Position numbers and translations under genes: made by a program. This document shows, piece after piece, positions 1-9,068 of a stretch of 40,113 nt of DNA. Source of the DNA: JBMNNS01 sp050942625 (GTDB taxonomy: Bacteria > Bacillota > Dethiobacteria > DTU022 > UBA8154); the NCBI GenBank assembly GCA_050942625.1, contig JBMNNS010000005.1:1-40113 (forward strand). Reading direction: 5' to 3'. The notes below the pieces were generated by a model. That model was not told the origin of the DNA, searched no databases, and was given only the letters and a program-made list of their open reading frames with translations. The first letter of the stretch is position 1. Each line of letters begins with the position of its first letter.

Positions 1-4
1 AATA

Positions 5-988
5 GTGAACCATTATCAACCTGGTTGGCTTTTCCTTTCCTTCACTCAACCTTTTTTTCGTGGCATTTACCGCCCTTCTTCCCCTGAAATAAAAAAAGAC
101 ACGGCAAAACTTATTCTGGAGGGAATCATGGATTTTGCCCGCAAACATGATTTTAGCCCTCTTATTATCAGTAGCGGTGACCTTATCCCCCTGCAGGGAC
201 ATATCGTTATCCCCGGTTTGAAGGGAATCTTACAATCCAGTTCCTGGTCCTATAAAATGGCCGGTGTTTTCAAAAGCGAATCTGGAGATAATGAACTTTT
301 GAACCGGGAACCGCATATCCGCAGTATTGTCTGCAGGGACGACTTTATCAACGCTTACAATCTAACAGACCCCCTATACTTAGAATACCTTCCAGACTAT
401 CTGCTTATCGCAGAAGACGGGTGGAGTTTTATGGGGATATTCAGCCATAACAGGATCCTTTATAATATTGAAAAATATAATTTTACGCTGCCTGTTTATT
501 CAGAAATTGGCCCTGTCAACCATATTGAAGAAGTATGCGGCCTGATGAAGGCAGCCCTGGAACAAGGGAAAAAAGTCCTTCTTGCCCTTGTTGAGGGCCT
601 GGATGAAAATGATTTTTGCTTGCCCTACAGGCGTGTAAATAATTGTCGGGATTGGTATTCTTATGCGGGTTACAACCTCTACTACACGTTGGTAACAGGA
701 AAGCCCTTTTACCAGCATGTCCTCCCACCGATATATGATCATTCCATTAGAAGAGCGCTTCCCCTGCGCTACCCCATGTCCGGCCCCGGTAATGGGGCAA
801 TTTGTGAGGATTCCATTGGACAAAAAGCAGGGGTGCCAACAGCTGCCGTGGGCAGCCGCAGCCTTGTTACCCATTCTATTATTAACGCTGATCTAACGAT
901 GGAATGTTATACCCGTGCCCAGGCCAATATGGGTGTTCTTATAGCGGTTAACGAGGAACGCTACAATGCCCAACGCCCCCACTTATAG
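5..988 (+). CDS. Hypothetical protein, possibly 5'-truncated
   Basis: I do not recognise this 327-residue protein. The first usable start in the window is a GTG at position 5, but the frame is still open to the window edge, so the true start may lie upstream and no ribosome binding site can be judged. The sequence is rich in aromatic residues, has no clear signal peptide or membrane segment, and ends in a Gly/Ala/Ser-rich part (GVPTAAVGSRSLVTHSIINA) followed by a hydrophobic stretch. It is convergent with bamA, and a hairpin lies 9 bases after its stop. It is a real gene candidate because it is long, has compatible codon use and nothing credible overlaps it on the other strand. No function is proposed. 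Confidence 0.6.
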   Translation: MNHYQPGWLFLSFTQPFFRGIYRPSSPEIKKDTAKLILEGIMDFARKHDFSPLIISSGDLIPLQGHIVIPGLKGILQSSSWSYKMAGVFKSESGDNELLNREPHIRSIVCRDDFINAYNLTDPLYLEYLPDYLLIAEDGWSFMGIFSHNRILYNIEKYNFTLPVYSEIGPVNHIEEVCGLMKAALEQGKKVLLALVEGLDENDFCLPYRRVNNCRDWYSYAGYNLYYTLVTGKPFYQHVLPPIYDHSIRRALPLRYPMSGPGNGAICEDSIGQKAGVPTAAVGSRSLVTHSIINADLTMECYTRAQANMGVLIAVNEERYNAQRPHL

Positions 989-996
989 AAAAAGCA

Positions 997-1033
997 CTGG
1001 TTCCCGGCCACCTTTCAGGTAACAGGGAACCAG
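997..1033 (-). terminator. Hairpin terminator downstream of bamA
   Basis: A 9-bp stem (CTGGTTCCC with GGGAACCAG) encloses a smaller ACCT/AGGT stem. Read on the minus strand it is followed by TGCTTTTTCT, a fair U-tract, so it best terminates bamA, whose stop is 29 bases away. It could also slow transcription arriving from the plus-strand gene, although no T-run follows in that direction. Confidence 0.6.
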
Positions 1034-1061
1034 GCCCCAGCATCCAGGATCCCAACCTGCT

Positions 1062-2198
1062 TTATTCCCGACGGGGCCCCAGGACTGCATCGATTAATTC
1101 CTGATCGAAGGGATGGGCGTCGTTTAATAGTTGACGGTATTTGATAAAGTCAATGGTATCCTTGCCGGTAAGCTTTTTGGTGTTAAAGGCATTGAAGCCC
1201 AGGTAGGCCTCGGTTTGCATATTAGCTGCCAACCAGTGGCGACTGGATAGTTTGGCCTGATCCCAAAAGAATTTTTTCTTGGACCTGATGGAGTCAATGG
1301 ACATTATCAGACAGTTGGGGAAGAGGTTTGTTAAGGTGTAAAGGATTTTATTTATTTCCTGATCAAGAAGGGTAAAATCAATATCCCCGGAAGCTATTAT
1401 TTCTTGAGCTTCCTCCCGGGCCTTACCAGTGACAAATTCACCGTAGACAATTCTGCCCCCTTCTATATATTTATCAGTGATAACCAGGGGGTTAGGAATA
1501 AACTTGCCCTCCACCTTCAGGACTGGGAGGGCTTTGGTGATAAGGCCCAAACGTTCAATTTTATAAGCACTCCACAATTCACAGGAAATACAGTTCCACA
1601 TGGCTTGCTCCATGGTTAAGTAAACGGGAAGGAAGTCGGTGGAACCACCAAGGGGGGCTGAACCATGCTTGGGACCGGCCTGGCCAAAAACTGCTAAATC
1701 TGAAGAAAGGCTAAGATCACAGGCCATGCCGATCTCCTGCCCACCTGCAACGCGCATACCATTAACCCGGCAAATGACTGGTTTTTTGCACATAAGGATA
1801 CCGTCCACCATGCTGTTAAAAAGATCCATATAAACCCCATATTCGGTAGGACGGCCGGTATAGTATTCAGCATATTCCTTGGTGTTGCCGCCTGTACAGA
1901 AAGCCCGATCGCCGACAGCCGTGAAAACGACAGCCACAACAGAGCGATCCATGGAGGCCCTGTGCATTCCCGCGATCACGCCTTTAATCATTTCGGTAGT
2001 ATAAGAGTTATACTGCCGGGGGTTATTAAGGATAACCCAGGCGGAATAAAGCCCCTCTATTTCCTGCCCCTCGGGCCCAATAATGGGCTTCTTTTCATAC
2101 ATGACACAGGGGGCTTCCGTACCAAAATGTTCCTCTCCAAAAAGCTGGTGATCTACGATACCTTCTTGACGCGGCCACTTTTCAAGATCCATAATCAA
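1062..2198 (-). CDS. bamA: 6-oxocyclohex-1-ene-1-carbonyl-CoA hydrolase (BamA/Oah)
   Basis: This crotonase-superfamily enzyme hydrates and hydrolytically opens the ring of 6-oxocyclohex-1-ene-1-carbonyl-CoA to 3-hydroxypimelyl-CoA, the ring-cleavage step of anaerobic benzoyl-CoA degradation in the cytoplasm. The crotonase core shows FCTGGNTKEYA near residues 100-110 (oxyanion-hole region) and GMRVAGGQEIGMACDLSLSS at 147-166, followed by FGQAGPKHGSAPLGGSTDFLP. The length of about 378 residues matches BamA and exceeds simple enoyl-CoA hydratases. AGGAGG lies upstream; the TTG at 2198 is 5 bases from it and the ATG at 2192 is 11, so the exact start is uncertain. It has its own promoter and terminator, hence looks monocistronic. 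No other benzoyl-CoA pathway gene is in the window, except possibly the generic activase at 26-30 kb. Confidence 0.9.
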   Translation of the reverse strand: MIMDLEKWPRQEGIVDHQLFGEEHFGTEAPCVMYEKKPIIGPEGQEIEGLYSAWVILNNPRQYNSYTTEMIKGVIAGMHRASMDRSVVAVVFTAVGDRAFCTGGNTKEYAEYYTGRPTEYGVYMDLFNSMVDGILMCKKPVICRVNGMRVAGGQEIGMACDLSLSSDLAVFGQAGPKHGSAPLGGSTDFLPVYLTMEQAMWNCISCELWSAYKIERLGLITKALPVLKVEGKFIPNPLVITDKYIEGGRIVYGEFVTGKAREEAQEIIASGDIDFTLLDQEINKILYTLTNLFPNCLIMSIDSIRSKKKFFWDQAKLSSRHWLAANMQTEAYLGFNAFNTKKLTGKDTIDFIKYRQLLNDAHPFDQELIDAVLGPRRE

Positions 2199-2243
2199 TT
2201 AAACCTCCTTTGTCCTGCAAGGAATATTTGCAAATCTTAAGAA

Positions 2244-2272
2244 AATATACCATCGACTATCCGCACTGTCAA
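2244..2272 (-). promoter_or_regulatory. Sigma-A-type promoter of bamA
   Basis: On the minus strand, TTGACA (2267-2272) is followed after exactly 17 bases by TATATT (2244-2249). The -10 element lies about 45 bases before the bamA start. This is a near-consensus housekeeping promoter and suggests bamA is transcribed alone. Confidence 0.75.
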
Positions 2273-2281
2273 GGCGTCACC

Positions 2282-3733
2282 TTATTTGGTTGCTGCCTGT
2301 AGTACTTTTGCAGCTATGGAAGCGGCAACCCCGCTTCCGCTACCACCATTTTCAACTATCACGACAAAGGCAAGCGGGTAGTCCTTTCTTTTCAGAAAAC
2401 CGGCAAACCAGGAGTGGGGTTTTTCTCCACCACCCACTTCGGCAGTGCCGGATTTAGCACAGAGTTCCAGGCCACTAAAGTTGCCCTCGCCGTAGACACT
2501 GATCGTATTATTCCTCATCATTTCCCCTAGTTTCCGGGCTGTTTCCGCCGCAAGGATCCGTTTTCTTTCACCAGGGCAAGTGGAAAGGTAGGATAAAATG
2601 CCCCTGCGAGCAAGCAATCTGGGGGTAATGCGCAGACCGTCATTGGCAATTGCGCCCATGTAAGCCATAAAGTTGAGCGGGTTTGCAGTGTTGGTGTACT
2701 GGCCTATGCCAGCCCAGGCCAGGTCTGCCCCCTCCACACCTTGAACATTGACTTTCCCCGCTGCTGTTTTGATACCATCAACCTCCAGGCCTACGTTGAA
2801 ACCAGCTAAATTCGCATATTTCTGCAGCGTTTCTGCCCCAAGTTCAAGGGTAATCTGGGCAAAAGTAACATTGCATGAGCAAGCAAGTGCTTGTTCCAGC
2901 GTAACTTCACCATGAACCGAAGGGCAAGTCACCATTTCTTTACCGACCTGCAATTTTCCAGAACAGTGGTAGAGGTTGGCCTTACCCTGGTTGGAATCTT
3001 TAGAACCAGGGTTATCACCACCAGGGTGCTCATGGGCAGGTTGGCCATAAACAGGATTAGCACTGAGTTTATCCCCGTTAAAATTGTCAAGGGCCGCAGC
3101 AGTCGTCACTAGTTTAAACACAGAACCAGGGGTGTAAGTGGCGGAAAGCAGACGGTTCAAGTAAACCCCCTCGTATTTTTGTGGATTAGCTCCCACATCA
3201 GGGGGATCTTCCGGATCAAAAGTGGGTGTGCTGACCATACAAAGGAGTTCCCCCGTTCTATAATTAAATACCCCAACTGTTCCCCTATAGTTTTTTAGTT
3301 CTTTGTAAGCCGTGACACAGAGGTCGGCATCGAGCGTAAGAGTGAGGTCACTAAAGGAACTTCGTTTGCCCCGGAAGGAATAGGCTCCATTAATGATGTT
3401 CCAACCGCTAAGATATTCACCAAAGGCTACCTGGGCACCAGTTGCTATATTGCCATAAAGGTCCCCTACTGCATGCATAACAGCGGTCCGCACTGTCTTT
3501 TCCTTGTTAAAGCTTATGGTTTCCCCCTCCATCTGCAGCAAGATACGGCCCTCACGGTCATAAATTGTTCCAGTGGACACCAGTTTTCCATTTTTATATA
3601 GATGCCTGTTAGAGGGATGCTGTACCCACTCCGGCGCATTGTTAAAGTACTTTACCATAAAGGTAAAAAGGCCCCAGGAAAACAACAGGGCAAGGAAAAA
3701 AAGAACTGTAGCACGCCTGGTGATTAGTTTCAT
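2282..3733 (-). CDS. Penicillin-binding protein, transpeptidase (PbpA/FtsI type)
   Basis: A 483-residue class B-type peptidoglycan transpeptidase that would cross-link the glycan strands made by the adjacent FtsW/RodA-type polymerase. An N-terminal membrane anchor spans about residues 9-27. The catalytic motifs are all present: SxxK as S204-V-F-K207 in TPGSVFK, SxN as S286-C-N288, and KSGT at 427-430. The region before the transpeptidase domain is short, as in PbpA-type rather than FtsI proteins with a long dimerisation domain. Its ATG overlaps the TGA of the FHA-FtsW gene (ATGA), indicating translational coupling. Family membership is certain; whether it serves division, elongation or sporulation cannot be told. 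Confidence 0.92.
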   Translation of the reverse strand: MKLITRRATVLFFLALLFSWGLFTFMVKYFNNAPEWVQHPSNRHLYKNGKLVSTGTIYDREGRILLQMEGETISFNKEKTVRTAVMHAVGDLYGNIATGAQVAFGEYLSGWNIINGAYSFRGKRSSFSDLTLTLDADLCVTAYKELKNYRGTVGVFNYRTGELLCMVSTPTFDPEDPPDVGANPQKYEGVYLNRLLSATYTPGSVFKLVTTAAALDNFNGDKLSANPVYGQPAHEHPGGDNPGSKDSNQGKANLYHCSGKLQVGKEMVTCPSVHGEVTLEQALACSCNVTFAQITLELGAETLQKYANLAGFNVGLEVDGIKTAAGKVNVQGVEGADLAWAGIGQYTNTANPLNFMAYMGAIANDGLRITPRLLARRGILSYLSTCPGERKRILAAETARKLGEMMRNNTISVYGEGNFSGLELCAKSGTAEVGGGEKPHSWFAGFLKRKDYPLAFVVIVENGGSGSGVAASIAAKVLQAATK

Positions 3734-5604
3734 TTTCTAGCACGGCCCCCTTTATCATAACCACCTTCTCCAACATTAGCTGTTGTTTCTTCAACTTTGC
3801 GCCAGGAAAAGGGAAAGCGCAGTTTTGGCCTGGGTCGCTCATCTACGGCTTTAATAAAGGCTAGAAGTCCCCAGGAGGCAACCATGGAGGAACCACCTCT
3901 AGAAAGAAAAGGGAGCGTAATTCCCGTCAGAGGGAGAATGTCTACTGAACCCAACACATTCAGGATTGTTTGGATGAGAAAGATGGTTGCTGCACCACAG
4001 GCAGCAATCGCATAAAAGGAGGAACGGCAATTATTAAGAAGGAAGATGAGGTGCAAAGCAATGAATACAAGCATCAAAACCGCTATTAAGGCAAGCAGTA
4101 ACCCCCATTCCTCACAAAGTATGCCGAAAACAAGATCCGTATCGGCAGCAGGGATGTTCACCATGTACCCATTTCCACCCCCTACCCCCAGAAGCCCCCC
4201 GCTTGCCGCAGCAATCATGGTGCGCGTCTGCTGGTAGCCAGAAGTATTCACGAATTCCCAGGCCCTTCCCCAGGTTGCAAAGCGGGAAGCTACATAAGGC
4301 ATCAGGGAAAAGATGGCTCCCCCCCCAAGAAGAGCCCCTGCAATTACTAAAAAGGCAATGGTCCGTAAATCCCCTGAATATAGGAAAGCCATTACTATAA
4401 AGGCGCCAAAAAAAACCACTGCTGTGCCAAAATCTCTGATCAGGGCCAGCGTCAGGATACAGGCCCCGGAAAATACTATAAATGCAGTCATGTCACGGGT
4501 TGTTAGCAATTTATCCAGGGTGGCCGTACCGGCCATGACGAAAGCAATTTTGACAAATTCCATAGGCTGGAAGGTTACAAAACCAAGATTAATCCAATTT
4601 TTTGAACCAAAATGGGTTTCCCCTATAGTCAGGTTTAAAACTAAAAGCCCAAAAGCAAAAACCATAAAAAGTAGTTTCAGCCTGCCGGCAAGCTCGGGAT
4701 CACGAAGGAGTACTCCAAGTATTAGGTAGGTAGCCAAACCCAACAAAATGGCAAGCAACTGTTTTAGTAAGGAATCTGGAGCCGCTGAAGCAATAAGGAG
4801 TAAATTTAAACCGCAAAGGAAATAACAAAGTAGCTCTAGCTCAAAATGTTTCTGGCTGTAACGGCTCACAATGAAGTAGTGCAAACATTCCGCCAGGATT
4901 AAAAACAGCAAGGCCAGAGGTAGCCCTGGATTTACCCTTGCACCCATGGAAATGAAGATCTGGATACTGCCTAAGATCTGAAAAATTATCACCAAAAGCA
5001 AAGTCCTGGGAGCACTGGTGCCGGCCTGTCTGCCAAAGGGTGGTGTGGCACCCCCATCCCCTCCCTGGGTACCAAATCCCTGCGGGGCTAAAGGATCGTC
5101 CTTCGGCGACATGCCATCAGGTAGCCCTGTCCCCGGATCCTTCCCGGCAGGTATCAGGACCATTTTTACGCCCGCAAGGGAGATGGTATCGCCATAGTTT
5201 ACCTTCCCCTCCTTTTTTACCTTGGCACCATTTACCTTTACACCGCCCTTTGAAGCCAGATCCGTAATGAACCAACCCCCGTTGCGGTATTTCAGCACAG
5301 CATGAAGCCTGGATATAAAAGGGAAATTGATGACGATATCGGCAAACCTGCTTCTTCCAATCAGGTTTTCCCAGTGTTGAAGGGGGACCCGGACTCCATC
5401 TGTAGTGCTAAGGTAACCCCAAAGTCTATCCCCTTTCGTATTTTGTAAAAGAGGGTGCATACAGCGCCAGAAAATTATAAGCGCCAGGATTGGGAACACC
5501 CACCTTACCACCAGCGTATAGAGCCCCATTGCCAGTTCAAACCGGGCCAGGAAATTCCCTACACTAGCAAACAAACCGGTGAGTCCTGTTAAATATTCAT
5601 TCAA
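3730..5604 (-). CDS. FHA-domain FtsW/RodA/SpoVE family glycosyltransferase
   Basis: A 624-residue fusion. After a first hydrophobic segment (about residues 25-45), an FHA domain shows LIGRSRFADIVI, ISRLHAVL and VNGAKV, the loops that bind phosphothreonine. A proline/glycine-rich linker follows, then a multi-spanning SEDS domain. SEDS hallmarks are FGSKNWINLGFVTFQPMEF, the AADTDLVFGILCEEWG loop carrying the Asp equivalent to the catalytic one of FtsW/RodA, and LPLTGITLPFLSRGGSSM. The protein would polymerise lipid II in the membrane together with the PBP encoded in ATGA overlap downstream. The FHA domain suggests docking to a protein phosphorylated by a Hanks-type Ser/Thr kinase; none is in the window. 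The start is supported by AAAGGA seven bases upstream. The gene lies 32 bases after nrdD. Confidence 0.93.
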   Translation of the reverse strand: MNEYLTGLTGLFASVGNFLARFELAMGLYTLVVRWVFPILALIIFWRCMHPLLQNTKGDRLWGYLSTTDGVRVPLQHWENLIGRSRFADIVINFPFISRLHAVLKYRNGGWFITDLASKGGVKVNGAKVKKEGKVNYGDTISLAGVKMVLIPAGKDPGTGLPDGMSPKDDPLAPQGFGTQGGDGGATPPFGRQAGTSAPRTLLLVIIFQILGSIQIFISMGARVNPGLPLALLFLILAECLHYFIVSRYSQKHFELELLCYFLCGLNLLLIASAAPDSLLKQLLAILLGLATYLILGVLLRDPELAGRLKLLFMVFAFGLLVLNLTIGETHFGSKNWINLGFVTFQPMEFVKIAFVMAGTATLDKLLTTRDMTAFIVFSGACILTLALIRDFGTAVVFFGAFIVMAFLYSGDLRTIAFLVIAGALLGGGAIFSLMPYVASRFATWGRAWEFVNTSGYQQTRTMIAAASGGLLGVGGGNGYMVNIPAADTDLVFGILCEEWGLLLALIAVLMLVFIALHLIFLLNNCRSSFYAIAACGAATIFLIQTILNVLGSVDILPLTGITLPFLSRGGSSMVASWGLLAFIKAVDERPRPKLRFPFSWRKVEETTANVGEGGYDKGGRARK

Positions 5605-5636
5605 AAGTCCTTTTACACACTCCTCAAAAAGCTTGA

Positions 5637-7706
5637 TTAAACTTTGAAGTTTACTCTTTCCCTAAATTCTTCCTGTTTGCCCTTGTTCCAATTTTGGACT
5701 GGGCGGTAAAAACCGACAACCCTGCTCCAGACTTCCGTTTCTTCCTGGCAATAAGGACATTCATACTGTTCCCCTTTTAAATAACCGTGGTTTTGGCAAA
5801 CTGAGAAAGAGGGCGTCAGCGAAAAATAGGGGAGGCTAAAATTTGTAAACACTTTTTTTATTAACTTCCGACAAGTTTCGGTATCCTCCATTCTTTCACC
5901 CAAGTAGGCATGAAAGACGGTACCACCTGTATACTTGGTCTGTAGCTTGTCCTGCAGGGCGATGGCAGTGAAGAGATCGTCTGTATACCCTACTGGCAAC
6001 TGTGTAGAATTCGTGTAATAAGGTTCCTTTTTACCGGCAGTGATGATCTCTGGGTAAAGTTCCCGATCCAAAAGGGCCAGGCGATAAGTTGTGCTTTCAG
6101 CCGGAGTGGCTTCCAGGTTGAACATTTGATCCGTTTCCTCCTGAAAACGAATCAGTGTCTTGCGAAGATGATCCATGATCATAAGCGCTGTTTCCTGCCC
6201 TGCAGGGGTAGTAATATCCTTGCCAATAAAATTGAGGAGTGATTCATTCATGCCGATGATCCCAATCGTATTGAAGTGGTTGTCCCAGTAACGTCCAAAC
6301 CTTTTGTATACAGAATCAAGATAGAAACGTGAATAGGGATAAAGACCTATTTTTGTAAGCTGTTCTAGAATGCCCCTTTTTATTAGAAGGCTTTCCTTAG
6401 CCAGTTCTGCCAGGTTCGTAAGGCGAGAGAGGTAGTCATCCAGGGTATTTGCCTTATAGCCTATCCGGGGAAGGTTAATCGTCACTACGCCGATAGAACC
6501 TGTCAGAGGATTTGCCCCGAAAAGACCCCCGCCGCGTTTTTTGAGTTCCCGGTGATCGATCCTCAAGCGGCAACACATACTCCGAACATCGTCGGGAGAA
6601 AGTTCCGAATTGATAAAATTGGCAAAGTAGGGTATCCCATATTTGGTAGTCATTTTCATGATTTCTTCGAGAATAGGACTTTCAAAAAATTCATTGGTTA
6701 CATTATAGGTTGGAATGGGGAAGGTAAAGACCCGCCCATCCGTATCCCCTGCCATCATTATCTCACAAAAAGCCTTGTTCAGCAGGTTCATCTCCTCCTG
6801 AAAATCCCCGTAGGTTTCCGCCTGCGGTTTTCCATGGATGATGACAGGCTGCTCAGCCAGCGTACCGGGAACTATGACGTCAAAGGTAATATTGATGAAA
6901 GGGCTCTGGAATCCCACCCTGGTGGGAACGTTAAGGTTGAAGATAAATTCCTGCAGGGCCTGTTTGATATCTATGTAGTTTAGACCATCATAACGGATGA
7001 AGGGAGCCAGGTACGTGTCAAAACTGGAAAGGGCCTGGGCCCCAGCGGCCTCGCCTTGCAGGGTGTAAAAAAAATTGACAATCTGGCCCAGGGCAGCCTT
7101 AAAATGTTTGGCCGGCCCAGAGGATACCTTTTGCGGGGCACCCCGGAAACCATGCAACAGAATGTCCTCTAAGTTCCAACCACAACAGTAGGGGGCCAAA
7201 AGGCTGAGATCATGGATATGAAAATCACCGTACTGGTGTGCCTCCCTTATATTTTGGGGATAGACCTTTTCCAGCCAGTATTTGGAGGTAACCGCAGAAA
7301 TAATATGGTTATTCAACCCCTGTAAAGAATAATTCATGTTACTATTTTCGTTGATTCGCCAGTCCTCGCCCCCAAGGTATTCCTGGATCATTTTCGCTGA
7401 ATTCAACATCAGGTTTTGGAAGTTTCTGACTTCGGTGCGTTGCTGGCGGTAGAGGATATATGCCTTGGCAGTTTTGGCATGGCCATTCTCAATAAGTACC
7501 TTCTCCACGATATCCTGTATTTTTTCTACAGTAGGTGTGTCCCGGTAATTCTTTTCATAAATACTTACTACCTGATCCGAAAGGTATTCCGCCCGACTAA
7601 AGTCGCTACCACCAACCGCTTTGGCAGCCTTAAAAATTGCTATCGTTATTTTATCCTGGTCAAAAGGGACAATCTGGCCGTCCCTTTTTTTAATTTTATG
7701 CAGCAT
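5637..7706 (-). CDS. nrdD: Anaerobic ribonucleoside-triphosphate reductase (class III)
   Basis: A 689-residue glycyl radical enzyme that reduces ribonucleoside triphosphates to dNTPs under anoxia. An ATP-cone allosteric domain covers about residues 1-90 (KRDGQIVPFDQDKI through YILYRQQRTEVR). The C-terminal metal site has C637, H640, C650 and C653; the third residue of that site is His-flanked (CQNH), a variant I associate with clostridial homologues. The radical glycine is G665 in SRVVGFYRPVQNW. GGAG precedes the ATG by about 10 bases. The activating radical-SAM enzyme NrdG, usually adjacent, is not encoded in the window. The downstream neighbour is the cell-wall pair, 32 bases away, so DNA precursor supply and wall synthesis may share a transcript. 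Confidence 0.95.
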   Translation of the reverse strand: MLHKIKKRDGQIVPFDQDKITIAIFKAAKAVGGSDFSRAEYLSDQVVSIYEKNYRDTPTVEKIQDIVEKVLIENGHAKTAKAYILYRQQRTEVRNFQNLMLNSAKMIQEYLGGEDWRINENSNMNYSLQGLNNHIISAVTSKYWLEKVYPQNIREAHQYGDFHIHDLSLLAPYCCGWNLEDILLHGFRGAPQKVSSGPAKHFKAALGQIVNFFYTLQGEAAGAQALSSFDTYLAPFIRYDGLNYIDIKQALQEFIFNLNVPTRVGFQSPFINITFDVIVPGTLAEQPVIIHGKPQAETYGDFQEEMNLLNKAFCEIMMAGDTDGRVFTFPIPTYNVTNEFFESPILEEIMKMTTKYGIPYFANFINSELSPDDVRSMCCRLRIDHRELKKRGGGLFGANPLTGSIGVVTINLPRIGYKANTLDDYLSRLTNLAELAKESLLIKRGILEQLTKIGLYPYSRFYLDSVYKRFGRYWDNHFNTIGIIGMNESLLNFIGKDITTPAGQETALMIMDHLRKTLIRFQEETDQMFNLEATPAESTTYRLALLDRELYPEIITAGKKEPYYTNSTQLPVGYTDDLFTAIALQDKLQTKYTGGTVFHAYLGERMEDTETCRKLIKKVFTNFSLPYFSLTPSFSVCQNHGYLKGEQYECPYCQEETEVWSRVVGFYRPVQNWNKGKQEEFRERVNFKV

Positions 7707-7738
7707 CGGTTTGGATCTCCTTCTATTTTTAATAAGTC

Positions 7739-7761
7739 AGGCTGGCTTGATGTGCCAGCCT
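7739..7761 (-). terminator. Hairpin between GT4 gene and nrdD
   Basis: A perfect 8-bp inverted repeat, AGGCTGGC and GCCAGCCT, with a 7-base loop. On the minus strand it follows the upstream glycosyltransferase gene and precedes nrdD; the U-tract there is weak (GACTTATT), whereas the plus strand has TTTT directly after it. It is probably a modest terminator separating the two minus-strand units. Confidence 0.5.
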
Positions 7762-7835
7762 TTTTAGGTTTGGGGGATGGACTACCCCATATTATCCTAC
7801 ACTATATTATTCTTCATTAGAAAGGAAAATCCTTT

Positions 7836-9068
7836 TCACTGATCAGAAACAGGGTAGGCCGCTTTGCCGACTCTGAAAGCTCTAACCTCTTTGGTTCTTT
7901 CCATGGCCTCCGCAAAAGTGTTCAGGTATTTCCTGGAGACATTGCTCCAACCCATCTGGCGGCCCAGGGCATAGGCTTTTTCCGCCATCGCCAGTCTCCT
8001 CCTGGGGTTTTCAATAAGCTGCAGCACTGCCTTGGACATGGCAAGGGGGTTCCTGGCCTCTACCAGTTTGCCCCGCCCCCTGGAAAGTGCCTCCCTGGCA
8101 TGCAAGTATGGGGTAGAAATAATGGCCTTTCCCCTACTCAGGGCCATGCTTAAAACCCCGCTGGTAATCTGGCCTCCGGAATGATAAGGACAGACAACCA
8201 GGTCGGCAGCCCCTACGTAACAATCCATGGTTTCATCGTCCACAAAGGAATTCACAAAAAGGACATTATTTTCCAGGCCCAGTTTTTTGACCAGGGCTTC
8301 CAGGCTTTCTCTGTACACTTCTCCGTTGTGTTTCTTCTCCACAGGGTGGGTAATCCCCAGAACAATATAAAGGACCCGGGGGTGCTTTTTTACTACCTCC
8401 GGAAGGGCCTTCAGCATCGTCTCGATCCCCTTATTAGGGCTTAAAAAGCCGAAAGTAAGGATTAGAAAACGGTCCTTTAGCCGCAACCTTTGTTTGTCGC
8501 GGATGGTATTTCGGTAAGGGGTTTCAGAGACACCGTGCGGGATCAGGTGAATTTTGGAACGAGACAGGCCATAAATATCCGTCATAAGGTCAATAGCCAG
8601 CCTATTCATTACTACCAGAGCCTGAGAATTTGCCGATATTTCCATGAATGCCCTCCTTTGCCCGGGGCTGGGGTTTTGTAAAACGGTATGGAAAGTAGTA
8701 ACGACCGGCTTTTTCAAAAACCTCAAAAATTCATTGATATAGATTCCATCAGCCCCCCCAAAAAGGCCAAATTCGTGCTGCAAAGAAACTACATCCACGG
8801 CAGAATAATTGAGCAGGTTAGCTGCCTGGCGGTAATCTCCCAGCCTATCCTGTTCGATTTCAAAGATAACCTGGGGAGGATAATCATAACTTTCATTGTT
8901 ATTTAAAGCAACAAAGGACACGGGGTCAAGGCCTCCAACATCCTGCAGTGCAGAACTTAGATGCGCTGAAAAAGTTGCAATCCCGCATTTTCTAGGCAGG
9001 CAGCTGCTCACGAAAGCAATCTGCATTTTATCCTTTACTTCTTGCTGGTTCATTTGGCGAAAATACAT
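7836..9068 (-). CDS. GT4-family glycosyltransferase
   Basis: A cytoplasmic retaining glycosyltransferase of the GT4/GT-B type, about 410 residues. The N-terminal Rossmann half starts at MQIAFVSSCLPRKCGIATFS and contains LQHEFGLFGG; the C-terminal half has LTFGFLSPNKGIETML and VCPYHSGGQITSGVLSMALS, typical donor-binding features. It is a close paralogue of the N-terminal half of the 12890-15130 protein, sharing CGIATFSA, LQHEFGLFGG, TFHTVL and HLIPHGV. GGAGG lies seven bases before the ATG at 9068; the ATG at 9074 is too close to it. The donor is inferred to be GDP-mannose from the neighbouring genes, but GT4 specificity cannot be read from sequence. It is separated from the mannose genes by a 160-bp repeat element. 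Confidence 0.85.
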   Translation of the reverse strand: MYFRQMNQQEVKDKMQIAFVSSCLPRKCGIATFSAHLSSALQDVGGLDPVSFVALNNNESYDYPPQVIFEIEQDRLGDYRQAANLLNYSAVDVVSLQHEFGLFGGADGIYINEFLRFLKKPVVTTFHTVLQNPSPGQRRAFMEISANSQALVVMNRLAIDLMTDIYGLSRSKIHLIPHGVSETPYRNTIRDKQRLRLKDRFLILTFGFLSPNKGIETMLKALPEVVKKHPRVLYIVLGITHPVEKKHNGEVYRESLEALVKKLGLENNVLFVNSFVDDETMDCYVGAADLVVCPYHSGGQITSGVLSMALSRGKAIISTPYLHAREALSRGRGKLVEARNPLAMSKAVLQLIENPRRRLAMAEKAYALGRQMGWSNVSRKYLNTFAEAMERTKEVRAFRVGKAAYPVSDQ

